64,000 nucleotides of DNA from Linnemannia hyalina (GCA_019671135.1 JAHRHY010000004.1:1488001-1552000); one strand, 5' to 3'; shown: positions 1 to 12,063, numbered from the stretch's first letter. Program-made: numbers and translations. The notes: generated from the sequence alone by a model not told the origin.

Positions 1-1786
1 TGGGGTCCAGTCCAGCAATGTAGGTGACATCGTTCATAGCAAGGAACTCGTCATAGGGACCAGTAACGTGCTTTTCAAGGCGCTTAGGCAAGTACTGGGT
101 CCAGACACCTCCGGCCAAAGCGCTACCAAAGGCACTTCCGAAGGAACCAAGAATCTGGGTCACACCAATGACAACAGCAACGTCCTTGCGGTCAACAGCA
201 CCGGTAACAGCGACCGAGGCAGCAATGTTGGCCATACCACCAGCAGCACCGACAATGGTCTGGGAGAGGACAACAAAGACATCCGCGGAATCGGGAGCAC
301 GGGCGGGGATCATGAGACCGATACCGATGGTGTGGACGACAATACCGACCCAGATGAAAGGGCGGAGGATCTTGAAGCGCTTCATCAACAATCCGGTGAT
401 GGTCTGGAAGACCAAGTAGGCAACCTGGTAGCCACGCTCGAGCATAGTTGCACTTTGGAGAGACAAATCACGAGAGACCATAAGGTAATAGGTGTAGTAC
501 TGCCAGTTCATGGCAGCCATGACGGTCATAAAGAACATGACGACCAAGCCTCCGAAGCAGGTGGGGTTGGTCCAGATACGCATGGGCATAATAGGACGGT
601 TGGTGTATTTGGCTTCCCAGAAGACGAGGAGACCATAGCAGACAATACCGGTGCAGAACATGCCCAAAATCTTGGGGTTCTGCCAGTTACCCTCGAACGA
701 CCTGGCGAGGATCATGGGCAACAACGAAAGTGACATGGCAAGGGTAATCAACACAGCTCCAACGACATCGAATTCGTGCAAAAGCCAGCCGATCGAGCGG
801 CGCTCCATGGTAACACCCTTGCTCTGAGCCTTTCTTTGCAAGTACCAGAGGGGAGTCAGTACAGCGATGGCACCAAATGCCGAGAGGACACTGACGATGA
901 TGTAAACATTGCGCCAGTTTGCACCGGGATAACTGGTTAAAGGATCGGTCAACACACCGGTGACGAAGATATTCATGGCCGACGGGAGATCCCAGAGAGA
1001 AAAGACAATACCACGGTTGAGCAAGGAGGTAGTATCTGTTAAGCGGGAATAAAAGAAAAGGTCATTGCGGGTTAGATTGTGTGCTAATGGTACTAAAGCG
1101 GGCTAGGGTTTTCAAGGGAGCAGGACAATCGAATTGCGCAAAATAAAAATAAAAAGTTACCAGCAATCAAGACCTGGGTAAGGGTAAGCATGCCGGTGGA
1201 GCCGATACCGTAGGAGATCTGTCCGAGAGCAAGCTGGAGGAATGTCTTAGTGGTGCCCTGGATAATATAGCCGACGATGTAGAAGACCATGGCGACGGTC
1301 AAGGGCAGGGCACGCCCAAAGACATCAGACACCTTGGTGTAGAAGGGAACCAGGGCTGCAGACAGAATCTGAAGGATGGTGGGCAAGACGCTGGCAATCG
1401 AAGTAGCTTGGAGCTTGTTGGTAACGTAGGGAAGGCAGTTGTACATCATGTTGACCTCGAACGAGTAGACAAAGGCTTGAACCAAGACACTATTATCATG
1501 TAAAGGAGGATGAAGGGAAGGAGAGTTAGGAATAAAAAGTTTCTCCAGAGATCCATAACAACATAACAGCATCATGACAACGGCTCCACATGTCAGTCAT
1601 GCAGCCCAACAGATTGATTGTTGAACAAACAATCTATTTTTCACATTACCCAACGGTCAGGAACATGTATTCCTTACGGGACCAGCGGGAGGGATCCAAG
1701 ATCCTGGAGATTGGAGCAGAGTTGCGCACCTGGGTAAGGACCTCGGCAGGCGCACCCATGACCTCTGGCTTGTCGATATGGCTCAT
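1..1786 (-). CDS. Siderophore-iron transporter, MFS ARN/SIT family (C-terminus outside window)
   Basis: Major facilitator predicted to import ferric-siderophore chelates by proton symport at the plasma or endosomal membrane. Visible exons are 1650-1786, 1161-1489 and 1-1035, joined in frame through two GT-AG introns; the C-terminus lies beyond base 1. The start at 1786 (MSHIDKPE) follows a CT-rich leader. Multiple hydrophobic helices are visible. Family hallmarks are the helix 2/3 loop KVSDVFGRA, the LTLTQVLIAGDTTSLLNRG segment typical of ARN/Sit1/MirB proteins, and KDVAVVIGVTQILGSFGSAFG in a late helix. ARN-family genes are commonly repressed by GATA-type iron regulators; matching boxes lie 0.76-1.5 kb upstream. 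Substrate specificity cannot be read from sequence. A general drug:H+ antiporter is the alternative but fits the motifs less well. Confidence 0.88.
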
Positions 1787-2544
1787 GGTGGTATATGGGC
1801 GGATGTGTGTGAGAGTGAGCCGTGTAGAGGAAGGAGAGTAAAGAGATGAACGGGAGGAAGGGAAGAGAGGGAGAGAAAGAGACGGAGAAGAGAAGGTGGG
1901 GACTTGTAGCTGCTGGAGGATGGCTGGCTGACGGTGGGTCAAAAAGAAAAAGAAAAAAAAAAAGTGGGCGATTGGTCTTCTTTTTATGCAAAGAGAGAAC
2001 ATTGAAGGATGGACAAGGGATGAGGAAGAACAAATAAGGGTAGATAATCCGGTAACAATGCTGGTTGGATCCCAGCCCGCCGATTGTTCGAAAGGGAATA
2101 GAGAGAATGAATAGATATAAGTCATTCCCTCATGCGGCGTGTATTTTCTTGTACCTTTTCCTGTGCTCCAAGTTCACGCTGAGTTAAGAGGTTTCTGCTC
2201 CACTGGCTTTCATTACAAAAAGAAAAGAAAAAAATGAGACGTCGGGTCTGACCCCTGTTTAACTCCTATGCCCGCCGCACTTTCTGTGGTCTTTTCTTTC
2301 TCAGCCAAAAAGGCGAATTAGTGGAGAGAGAAGGGTGAGAAGAGTGACAGAGACCGGGCGAGGGTCCTGCAGCTGTTCACTGCGTCTACAAACGCCAATG
2401 AGTGAGTTGAATGAGTTGAGGGCAACTTTGTCTCCAACTAGTGCCCAACGGAGAAAAAGAGACGTTCGAGAACAGATGAGCCGCTTATGGTGTGTCAGTG
2501 AAGAAAGGATGGGATTTGTTTAGAGTAAATAAACAACAAAAACC

Positions 2545-2613
2545 ATCTGATAACTTGATAAGTGAAAACAGGAAGATCTGGACCGTATCAGATGGACGGT
2601 TTTTTTATCAGAT
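2545..2613. promoter_or_regulatory. Cluster of iron-type GATA boxes (ATCWGATAA)
   Basis: ATCTGATAA at 2545-2553, a TTGATAAG core at 2557-2561, ATCTGATAC on the minus strand at 2585-2593 and ATCTGATAA on the minus strand at 2605-2613. ATCWGATAA is the extended site reported for fungal iron-responsive GATA repressors (Urbs1, SREA, SRE/Sre1 families). The cluster lies 0.76-0.83 kb upstream of the siderophore transporter start, consistent with repression of iron uptake under iron sufficiency. Binding is inferred, not shown. Confidence 0.6.
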
Positions 2614-3305
2614 GGTAATTTTTTTTGTGGCAGGGGCAATAAAAACTTGACGGAATAGATCATGAACCCTTTTCTTAACTTAACTGTTTGTAAACAAACC
2701 AACAACATCAACAATAACAAAGGAGTATAACCAAAATGGGCACCTGCAAGTTGAGAGTTTGTAAAAAAAAAAAAAAAAAAAAGAAACAGCAATGTTGAGC
2801 CCACTTTTCTTAGTCTTCCCTTTTAGCTGAGTTTCTTCACCCATGTTGAGTTTGTCTCTTTTTACCCTTTTCTCTCTCGTCGTTTCTCTTGCAAGGCATG
2901 ACAGGCCGTGCCGTTTTGAATTGGACAATAAAAAGAGCTTTTTGTCAGGACACAACAAGGACATGGAACAAAGAAAACGAGAGGTCGAAATGTCGAGGTA
3001 CTTTAAGGCGCAATGTGAAAACACAACAGGCTGGCCCAAAGTGGAAAGGTAAAAAGAAAAGTGGGAAGGTTTCCATCTCGTTTTTTTGTGTTGTCAGAGG
3101 CAGTGATTCATCCCACAATGGCTCCTCTCCCGCCCCTTATTTTCCCCTTTTCTTTTCACTGAGAAGCAAAAGGTAAATTGTACGTTGTCTTTTTTTCCTT
3201 CTTTTATGAAATAGCGCGAAAAAAATAATAAAGGGACTCGATCGGCCAAGTTTGAGCAGGAGAACATTACAGTGTAACTGACGTGTCTAAGGTCAACGGC
3301 TGGAG

Positions 3306-3314
3306 TTATCTGAT
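3306..3314 (-). promoter_or_regulatory. Additional ATCAGATAA iron-type GATA box
   Basis: TTATCTGAT on the plus strand is ATCAGATAA on the minus strand. It lies about 1.5 kb upstream of the siderophore transporter and about 2 kb upstream of the PRL phosphatase. It matches the same extended consensus as the cluster at 2545-2613. Confidence 0.4.
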
Positions 3315-4603
3315 TTTATTTTTCGGGCTGAGACCGTTTCTCAACCACGTTGTCTGATCCACATGCTGGGTCCATGTTAACAATAATAAATAAGCCCTTT
3401 TGTTTGTTGTGGACTTCATGGCGTCGGGTGTGATTGAATTCGTCTAGGTCGGACTACTAAAGGGTAGAGTCGAATCCAGAGCTGAGCGGACTAAATTCAT
3501 TCGCCGGGTAGTCTCAATTAGCTACTCTGCCCTAGTTCATTACCCCCCTCCACTCTACCAGATCGGCATGTTGTGCGAGAGGCTGGAGAAAAAAAAAATG
3601 ATCCGCACCAATTTGAAGAGCAGGGATAAACATTGTGATCAGACTACGCCCAGTTATTGTCATCCTCCTTCTCTGTAGATCTCGTTTTACTCCCCCTTGT
3701 ATCTTTAACCATGTAGGCGAAGTTTCGTTAGTATTCAAGTGCCCGTTTTTTTTGAAGTGGAGATAATAGGGTTTATCCCCTTTATGTTTTTTTTTATTCT
3801 GCACCCGATAGTGTGATAATAAGAAAAAGGTCCTGGAAACGATTCTAGGTAAAGGGGGGGCGGACTAGAAAAAACCTCTTCATGGTCTTGCAACGCACGC
3901 GAGTGACTCAAGTCGAGGTAAACTGAGCAGAAAGAAGAGAACGAAAGAAGAATGATCTAAGCGAACGCACGCGCATCAGCATTCTTTTTTCTTTGTTTCC
4001 CCTGTTTTTTCGCTCTTGCGATCAGATAGAAGATAAAACATCTCCACACGCAGGGAAAAACCTATACTAACTCACATGTACGTAACTAACTGGGATGCAG
4101 ATCGGTTTGGAACGCCTAGACTAACATCGTGTTTGTTTTGTACATGCGTGTGTGTCTGTGTATGTTTCGCATGTACTCTTTCGGAGGAGATGGAGTTCAA
4201 GTAAGGTGCATCTATGGCGGCGTGCCTGTGCAACGGAAAACAGGGTATATAGAAAAAGGGTAAAGAAAAGAAAGATGCGGAGAAAGGAGCGCTAGAAATA
4301 ACGAAGAGAAAAAGAAGGAAAGGAAGGAGCAGAATAGCGTGGCATGGAGGTAGGCAATATATATCTAATGTAGGGTGGCGTGCAAGGTACAGTCGCAAAC
4401 AGAGTCGCAAAGAACCTGAGTCGCACACCAGGTTTTGACTGTGATCAATTTCGCGAAAGGCAGGCGAAGGCGTTTGTGGAATTCCACAGTTCTCCAATTC
4501 ACACGATACAGGGCCAGGATAGGGAACAGGAAGGAAAGAAAGGTAAGTAAACAAAGCAATGAGGGAACAGAGGGGACACGAAAAGAAAGTGGATCAAAGG
4601 AAA

Positions 4604-4618
4604 GGGGGGGGGGGGGGG
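4604..4618. repeat. G homopolymer, 15 bases
   Basis: Fifteen consecutive G inside a purine-rich stretch (about 4500-4670). It is potentially G-quadruplex forming and prone to length error; no coding role is seen. Confidence 0.8.
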
Positions 4619-5367
4619 ACAAGAAAGAAGGAGTGAGGATGACAAGAACGAAGAGAGGGGCGTATTAAGAAGACAAAGTAAGGGAGTACGATGTTTTGTA
4701 TGTGAATCAACATCAACCCCTCAGCCTTCATCCAGACCTACACTATGTACGCACGCACACGACATTCTCGCATCCTTTTTAGTCGAGGTGTCTGTCAGTG
4801 TCCAGATGGACCACAGTTCCTCTTTTGGGGTGGGTAGTTTCGCAGGTGCTGTTGAGTGCGAAAGGACTGGAGGTGTCTCTTCAGATAGTAGCTTTGTTTC
4901 TGTTGCAACAGCCGTGGCGGATACCTCTTCGTCTTTTTTTTTTTCATTCAATTGAACGTACTGTATGCTGGCCCTGAAAGAAAATAAACATCTACGCCAG
5001 TTTACATGTCTCCCGGGCGGACTTTTGATTAGAGTGCAGGACAAGATATACGGACGATGTCAAAGACCATGAGAAAAGGCAATGAGGGATAGAGGTGGAT
5101 CACAGTGCGTCCCTTTATCGGCTGTGCTCATCCTCCCTTTCACCTCTCTTGTCCTTGACGTGTTTGCTACGTTTCCTTCTGTCACATTGAATCTACGGAT
5201 GGTCCTTTGTCCTTTTCTTCCCCTCCACACATCCCGAATCTCAATTCTGCCCACCTCTTCTCCGCCCCGCTCTCATTCCTTCAACTCTGCCCGTTCATCA
5301 TCCGTTCATCATCTACACACACCCTCCCATCATCGCCAACAACGACGGCTAACAACAATCGGACGCC

Positions 5368-6347
5368 ATGTCAACACTAACAACAACGACATTAGTCCGT
5401 CCACATCCCGAAGCGCGCCTCCTGAATCGCCCAGCAGTGATTGAATACAAACACATGCGCTTCCTCGTCTCGGATGCCCCTGCCGACAGCAACCTTCCTC
5501 TCTACATTACCGTAAACTATCACCTTTCTCGTAGTCATCGTGCCTTTCGCATCACTGTCATCGCAGAGTGGAAAATTAGTATCGCACTCGTACTTACCAA
5601 AACCTACCACTTTCTCGTTTTGCCTACATCAACTATCAGGAATTCGAAAAACATCGTTCCCGGAACGTGGTCCGCGTGTGCGACCCAACCTATGGAACCA
5701 CGGCCCTAGGCAAATTGGGCATCAAAGTCTTTGTGCGTCCCTCCTCTCGCTCTACCTTCGATCATTAGTTTCACATATGTGTGTATACCATTCACCTTCA
5801 CATGGTGGCGCAAGGTTCAACTTCCTGAATATCATTTTCAAATTGTGAAACTAATCTGGACAATCATATATTTCACTGGCTTGTAAAAACAGGATTGGCC
5901 GTTTGGAGACGGAGAAGGACCACCACCACACATCACCCGCGACTGGCTCCACCTCGTCGATAGCGTCTTTGGCAAGGACGAAGAACACCAACCCACAGAA
6001 TCCATCGCCATCCACTGTGTCGCCGGCCTCGGACGGTAACAAAGCAACTATTTTTTTTTCTTTCACATTTAGACACAATAATGTCATAACTACTTCATAC
6101 CCCAAGTCCCATGTTGACACATGCCATCTTACACCCACGTCTCCCCCCCTTTTTCTTTGATTGTTTCCTACGTAATAGGGCGCCGCTTTTGGTTGCAATT
6201 GCGTTGATCGAGGCAGGATTGACCCCAGAGGAGAGTATCGCTCGCGTGCGAGAGAAGCGGCGAGGCGCACTCAACACTAAGCAAGCCAAATTCATCATGG
6301 ACTACAGGCACAAAAAATCGCTCAAGTCAAAGTGCACCATCCTCTAA
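5368..6347 (+). CDS. PRL/PTP4A-type prenylated protein tyrosine phosphatase
   Basis: Dual-specificity-like phosphatase of the PRL (PTP4A) family, which acts at membranes through a C-terminal prenyl group. Exons 5368-5511, 5640-5732, 5893-6035 and 6179-6347 splice cleanly to 182 residues; family members are about 160-175. Visible features: the N-terminal IEYKHMRFLVSDAP block, RVCDPTY, the general-acid segment DWPFGDG (80-86), and the P-loop HCVAGLGR with catalytic Cys121 and Arg127. The Ala after the Cys+1 residue is the PRL signature. KRRGALNTKQ follows. The protein ends KSKCTIL, a CAAX box whose final Leu favours geranylgeranylation. The polybasic stretch before the CAAX (RHKKSLKSK) supports membrane targeting. 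In animals PRLs bind CNNM magnesium transporters; whether this one does is unknown. Confidence 0.92.
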
Positions 6348-6841
6348 AAACTAGTTTTAATTTGAAGCCAAACAGCACATGCCTCTCACAAACACAAACA
6401 CACTCCATACTCAGCACACGAATCTTGTTTAAGAAAAGAGACAGCATATAGTTTAAAAGCGATAGACGACATTCACCCCGTTCAGTTCATACCATACTAC
6501 ATGTAGCAACGCAACAAAATATCTATCTTTCTTATCAAAGCAAGCCAGCAAAACACATATTTATTAAGTATTTGTTTGGGCGGAAGGAAGGAAGAAAAAA
6601 AAAAACAGAAAAGAAGAGGGAGGCGAAAGAGAGAGAGGTGATATGAAAAACATGGGTTTGGAGATTCCTCTCAACAATTCTATGAAACATGAAAAGAAAA
6701 CTAGCTGTACAGCAACAGAAAAAACATAACAAGAGACATGAGGAAAGAAAAGAGAGAAAAAAGAGAGAAAAAAAGAATAAGAAGCAAAGAAGTGACATGA
6801 TAGAAAGACATAAGAATATAAAGAAAAACCCAAAAAGAGGC
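6348..6841. other. Convergent 3' region
   Basis: AT-rich spacer between the ends of the PRL phosphatase and the F-box/WD40 gene. The plus strand is purine-rich (about 6580-6860), i.e. CT-rich on the F-box gene strand. No gene is seen. Confidence 0.6.
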
Positions 6842-9800
6842 TCAAAGATCGAGAGGCAAGAAGGAAATGACATAGACATCATTGCCGGAACTGACAACAG
6901 CGCAGTGCTCGTTGCACTCCATGGTCGTGTAAAATCGATTCCGATGGGCGCTGCTCAGAACAGCTTCGACTGCAGGTCCATGAATTTGCTTGACCCGCTT
7001 GGTCGCTCGTGTGTACACCGAGATCTCGTCTAAACGTGTACAGTGGTTTGGCAAAAACACCCCATACGAGTTGAGGGCAGAGGTCGTTCCATGATCAAGC
7101 GAGCGATAGGTCCTTGGCAGACAGTAGAGACTCGCGAGACGCGGGAATCGTGTGGGTATAATCGATCGCTCCATATCAAACGCTTTCTCCGTCGTGCCAA
7201 CGCGCTGTCGTATCTGCGAGAGGAGGCTATTGGATGTTTTCCAAACCCGGCCCGATGTCGATCCTGAACGTAACGAGTTTGGCTGTGGTGGCTGAAGATG
7301 TCTGTGTGAGATTGAACTGTTGAAGGGTCGGTTTGCCGTTGGGCGACTTCCTGAGCTAGACATGGCGTGGTTAGACCATATTGGCTGGCTTGCAGTGCTC
7401 AGCATCATATTGCTGGCAGAGGAGCCAAATGTAGGCTCCCGCTTTGCTCCTGAGGTGAGATAGTCGAGCTGAAGTTCGTATTCGTAGACTGCATCCCGAG
7501 TCGAGAACATGACCTTGTCGCCGTGAATGGTGGGTGTGAACTGTATCGCTTGAGTTGCATGAGGCAACAGAATGCGTTCAACAATACACGAGCGTGCAAG
7601 GGAATACACCAGTGTCTCGCCGTTGGTACTCGCGCTGACAACATATTTGTGGTCCAGAATGCTGATGTGGATGACCTAAAAAAGAGTGAAAAAAATAGCA
7701 ATATTAACACATGTGTCTGGACGTGTCACCCCTGCTGCTTGGAAATTTGATCCCTGATACTGTCGCTCAACGTGAAAAAAAGACGGTTGAACAACTTACA
7801 TCGCCTTCATGTGCTTGATATGTCCCAACGACCTCCAATCCGGTTCTCGAACTCCAATCAAAGACAGTGACAACGCCGTCGCACTGGCCATATCCGATAT
7901 AACGCTCGTCCATGTAGATAAAGCTGGCAATCTGGGGCATAGCTTCGTCGTCCTGAAATATCATCTCGCCCGTCGTCGTGTCCCAAATACACAGCGCGCT
8001 ACAATTGAAACATCAATGTTAGCAACAAAGAATGCCATTGATAACTATTACGTAATGGTAGGTATGCGAGGATGTTGTGATGATTACTCACCCAAACGAG
8101 GTCCTTGCGCAGACGGCGCGCGCCTTCTCGGACTGGGAGACACAAGTCAGGGATTGTGTGGACCGAAGCACCTGCTTGCACTCCAAGGTTCGCAGGTCCC
8201 AGACGCGAAGGGTCGAGTCAATTGATGCCGTGACGAGTGACCAGATGGACATCTCCAGGCTTGAAACGAGTCCGGTATGACCCTCGAGCACATGGACTGA
8301 TTGTGGGACGGCATCGGCCCAGTTTTGTTTGACACGCAAGCTGTTTCTGTGCAAGTATTGGTAGTAAGCGAGCCATGGGATAGGTTCTTGTCGTCCTTGG
8401 AGATGAGCAGGGGAATAAAGCGAATGCTGTGTGCTCTTGACTCTCCAGATGGCATTATCGGTCGAGATCCTGTAATAAAACTTTCCAAGCTATAGTTTTT
8501 TTTTTTTTTTTTTTTTTTTGGTTCAATTGATTTGAGTAGGAAGAGAGATGGTGTAGGTTTTGGGGGAGCAAGGGTAGGATTACAAAGATAGCCAGAGAGT
8601 GAGAGAAATGAGGGGAGAGGAGGGAGAGCAGGGAAACCTGTGTTACTAAAGAGCGGGAGGTCGGTGCATGCATGTTCTTGCTCACTGTTGGCCACCTGAT
8701 GTGTGCGGTTTGCTTACCTGGGCCACACGGGAGAGGTCCAGTGCGTCGAGATGGCTAGAATGTCGCAGCAAGACAACATCGACAACAACAGTAAAACAGC
8801 AGCGAATGAAAATGTAAAAGGGAGGCGGTAAGCCGGGACGTCCAATAAAGTACGCTGGTCAGTTGATGGGAAACAAACAAGTAAAATGAACTACGCAAGC
8901 CAAGAGAAACATCCACCAGCAACGGGAAACAGAGAGACAAAGCTTGCCATACTAAAAGAGACAAACCCCCTTGAAAAAAAAAACGTACCAAAGGATGTGA
9001 AAAAGGAGCTCCGAGGGAAGGCTGGATAGACGATCCATCCCGGCTGTCGATTGGCTGTTGGAGCTCGCATGCTTGAGGGTAAAGGCACATGACGATGGCT
9101 CGGGCGGATACAATGCTGGAGCCAGAACAAAGTGGGGCTCTGAGGGATAGTGAAGAGTCGGAGCTGGGGCGGATGGTGAGTTGATGAAGACCTTGGTTGC
9201 GTCCGACAAACGGGTAATCTCATCGGAACGAGTCCGAGCGGGGTCCCGAGTTGGATGGCCTTGTCTGGTGGATGCCGATGTTGTTTGGGTGGTCCTGTTG
9301 TTACTGTTGGCGGAGGCGAGAGTATTAGTGTTATAAACATGACTTTTCCAGTTGAGGTCTACTTCGGGTGTAGGTGTGGATGAGACGTCCTCCATCGGAG
9401 TTGTTTCTGCATGTGCTTCTACTTTTGTTTGTTGTTGTTCTTGTTGGTGCTGCTGCTGCTGCTGCTGCTGTTGCTGTTGTGGAAGAGCTCGTTCTGATGA
9501 TGAGCAGATATCCATGTAGACCTCGGTGGTGGCAACGAGTGGTTGCAAGGATGTTGCTGCCAGGATGTTTCCATCATTGCCGATAGCATTATGAGGAGAA
9601 GGAGTGGTTGGTTCACAGGTAGTTGTGGAAGTGGGTGGAATGATTGTAGCCGTAGTTGTGGTTGCAGCAGCAGTCGGAACAGTAGCAGCAGCAGCAGCAG
9701 TGGTTACTGTTGCTGTTGCTGTTGCAATAAGAGGAGACTTTGCAATGGGAGGCGTATGAGACTTGAAGTAGGGACGTGGCTTTTTGAGGTTTGCGATGGT

Positions 9801-9920
9801 GAGGTGGTGGAGGGGCGAGTCCTTGGGAGGGGAGCAAGAAGGCGAGGTGGATGAGGAAGAGGATGAGCCACCGCCAATTCCGCTGTGGACGAATTGATCC
9901 CGCTCAGCCTGGAGTTGCAT
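6842..9920 (-). CDS. F-box/WD40-repeat protein, putative SCF substrate receptor
   Basis: Predicted substrate adaptor of an SCF ubiquitin ligase: the F-box would bind Skp1 and the WD propeller the target. Exons 8989-9920, 8717-8753 (37 nt), 8092-8489, 7800-7998 and 6842-7675 join in phase to 799 residues. Residues 1-290 are low complexity: Ser, Thr and Ala runs and a Gln-rich tract of about ten Gln. The F-box starts at Leu-Pro 301-302 (RLSSLPSELLFHILC) and continues through the microexon (HLDALDLSRVAQLGKFYYR). WD repeats follow (LEGHTGLVSS, DSTLRVWDLRT, GALCIWDTTTGE, GVVTVFDW). The C-terminal about 250 residues are Ser/Arg-rich and end in a weak beta pattern. The start at 9920 is the first Met after an uninterrupted CT-rich leader; a longer N-terminus is possible. 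The ortholog is not recognised. Confidence 0.82.
9447..9475. repeat. Trinucleotide repeat coding for poly-Gln
   Basis: A run of TGC triplets (CAG on the minus strand) with interruptions. It encodes the Gln-rich tract in the N-terminal arm of the F-box/WD40 protein and is probably length-variable between strains. Confidence 0.75.
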
Positions 9921-10554
9921 CGCAGCAGCAGCACCGTCGAGAAGGAACAGGAGAACGAAGAGAAGCTGGTTTGAGAAGGAAGATAAAGAGATAAAAGTAG
10001 GGATAGGGATATGATGGGAAGGGTAAGGATAGGGATAGGATGGAGTGGGAGAGTTTAAGGAGGAGAGATGGGGCGAGGAAGGAAGGAAAGGGAAGGAAAG
10101 GAAGGAAGGAAGGGAAGGAAGAAAGGGGAAGGAAGGGGATGATGGAAGGAAGGAAAGAGAGAAAGAAAAGTCTGTTGTGGGGAGAAGGATTATTATGAAT
10201 GCGAATGTGTGAGAGACAAGGATGCTGTTGTTGTGGGTAATGGGGGAGAAAAGAAGGAAAAGCAGGTGCAGGGTAAAGGGGACGAAGAGAGAGGGAAGAG
10301 TGGTAGAGGGAGGATAGAAAAGAAAGGCACAAGACACACACATAGAGCATATACACACAAGAGGTTCACTTCGCTTATTATTATTTTTTTCTGAGCGCCA
10401 CGGGTGCGCTGATTTCGAGTATTGTTTTTTTCACAAGAAGCACTCCAAGGATGGGCATCATCCCGTCCACACATCCACGCATATCCATACAGTTCAGCAA
10501 CAAACAACGCTTTGCAATTCTATTCATTCAACAACAACCACCCACTGTTGTCCC

Positions 10555-10821
10555 ATGAACCGACGCGGCCGATTCCGATGCCTTCAAGCAATGTCTCTTA
10601 ACAACAGCAAACGACCGGCTTACAAAGACAAGAAGACCTCACACAACCCCAACTTCGGCCGAATGGGCTCCTCGTCATGGCTGGCAGGGTCCTGCGGGAC
10701 AGCTAGCACCGTTAATGGTCTGTATCCAACTCTCACTCACTCTTTTCTTTGTCTTTGCTCTCAAAAAAAGGCACAAAAAAGGCATGAAAACGATTGGCCG
10801 ATTGACTGCATCGTTCATTAG
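10555..10821 (+). CDS. Uncertain small open frame (88 residues or spliced)
   Basis: The frame starts in a CAA-rich leader context typical of plus-strand starts in this window. The first about 60 codons (MNRRGRFRCLQ onward, ending near TASTVN) look more like coding sequence than the rest. The tail overlaps a poly-A run and may be intron. No domain, signal peptide or homolog was recognised. It could be a genuine short gene, a first exon of an unspliced model, or chance. Confidence 0.2.
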   Translation: MNRRGRFRCLQAMSLNNSKRPAYKDKKTSHNPNFGRMGSSSWLAGSCGTASTVNGLYPTLTHSFLCLCSQKKAQKRHENDWPIDCIVH

Positions 10822-11867
10822 ATCTTTAGCCTTCACCTCTGCCCTGCTTGCATACTCAAAAAAAGAACTCCTCCCGTTCCCATCCTTCTTTCCCATCCTT
10901 CCTTCCACTCCCCCCCCCCCCTTTTGTATCATTTTCCCTTCGATGACCGTGGGAGTGTCGTTCCTTCAATCATCTCCTTCCGTTCTCTCTCACTCCAAAC
11001 CATTGGCCAGAACAATCTATTCTTTTTCAGCCTCGAGTTCCAGGCCTAACAAGCCATACATGCAGTTTTATCTCGATGGACATTGAATACGCCATGCATC
11101 CAAAATAGCCGAGGGATGTACGCTTTTTGATATCCTTTTCCCAAAGAGCAACCATACCTTGCTTTTGTATTTGATATGCCTGACCTGGGGGTTTTTTTCA
11201 TTCGTCCATTTCCCCTACTTTCCTCCACTTAAAATACGAGAGTAACCGATGTTTGTTCTATTGCAGCTCCTAACATGTTGGCCTATTTTATATATCTCAT
11301 ACGGCCAATTAGTTCGCGTTCTTGGTCACTGAAGATACGCGTTACGACATAACAACACTCTAGGCTTGACTTCGTATCGAAATAAAAAAAAAAGAGGAGG
11401 TGTGGTACCATAAATTGACATGGGCGCAAGACAAACCACATCTACATGGTATCAATAACCTACCTTCACTTCCACTTATTCAAAAGCTGAGCCTTATTCA
11501 GATCGAAGAATTGCCCTCTGCTTCATCCCCCCGCATTATCTTTTCTTCTACGCTTGCTTGTCGTGTGCCTGTGTTCAAGAAGGACAGAATTTTGACATGC
11601 TATTCATTTCTGACCCGTTGTTTGATTGGCTGGTTCAGTTGACCCCACGTGCCCCCTAGAACAAGAACCGTTGGAAGCGACAACCACCATGGATATCTTT
11701 TCAGAGAGCCAAACACCAGTGGATAGATGGACACCTCTTTTCTTTTTTGAGAACTTCTCTTCTTTTTCCTCTTTTTTTTCTTTCTTTCTTTCTCTTTTCC
11801 CTTCCTCTTCACTCTTTCCACCTCATCCCTAACCTCCAGCCTTCCAAGTCCCAAGCAAGACCTCCGC

Positions 11868-11893
11868 TCGCCCGTCCGTCCGTCCGTCCGTCC
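11868..11893. repeat. CCGT tetranucleotide repeat
   Basis: About six tandem CCGT units in the probable promoter/leader of the small membrane protein gene at 12064. Confidence 0.75.
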
Positions 11894-12063
11894 TTCACTT
11901 CGTTCAACTCTCAAGCATAAAACCTAGGAACATACCTCTCACCGTCTTCACATATTCAAGGACCCTACCTTCATCCTTCGACAACAAAACAGAGTCAATC
12001 AGGAAAACGCAAAACATCTTACAAGCAACCCAACAACAAGCAGCCCGGCACCCAATTCATACA

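Larger units (their letters stand above)
1787..5367. other. Gene-free region, divergent promoters
   Basis: A 3.6 kb stretch between the siderophore transporter (minus) and the PRL phosphatase (plus). Open frames here are short, rich in homopolymer translation and resemble no family I know. It contains a cluster of ATCTGATA(A) boxes (2545-2613), a further ATCAGATAA box (3306-3314), several A/T tracts and a 15-base G run (4604-4618). The CT-rich stretch 1850-1950 (read on the minus strand) is the likely leader of the transporter. The CT-rich stretch before 5368 is the likely leader of the phosphatase. Confidence 0.6.
9921..12063. other. Divergent intergenic region
   Basis: Leaders of the F-box/WD40 gene (minus) and the small membrane protein gene (plus). 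9960-10180 is almost pure purine on the plus strand with GGAA/GGAAA repeats, i.e. a CT-rich leader for the minus-strand gene. 11740-11830 is CT-rich on the plus strand, followed by a CCGT repeat and a CAA-rich leader up to 12063. One weak open frame at 10555 is listed separately. Confidence 0.55.

Noticed and set aside
68..733. 221-residue plus-strand open frame
   Set aside because: It is the antisense of the siderophore transporter exon, whose minus-strand translation is clearly an MFS protein.
2680..3039. 119-residue minus-strand frame ending in a Phe run
   Set aside because: The run comes from a homopolymer; the rest lacks any protein-like pattern.
3430..3500. Possible tRNA-like arm (GAGTCGAATCC)
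   Set aside because: No matching acceptor stem, D arm or anticodon loop at the right spacing. No tRNA gene was convincing anywhere in the window.
4721..5044. 107-residue minus-strand open frame
   Set aside because: No domain, no leader context and interrupted by a Lys run from a poly-T tract. Possible but unsupported.
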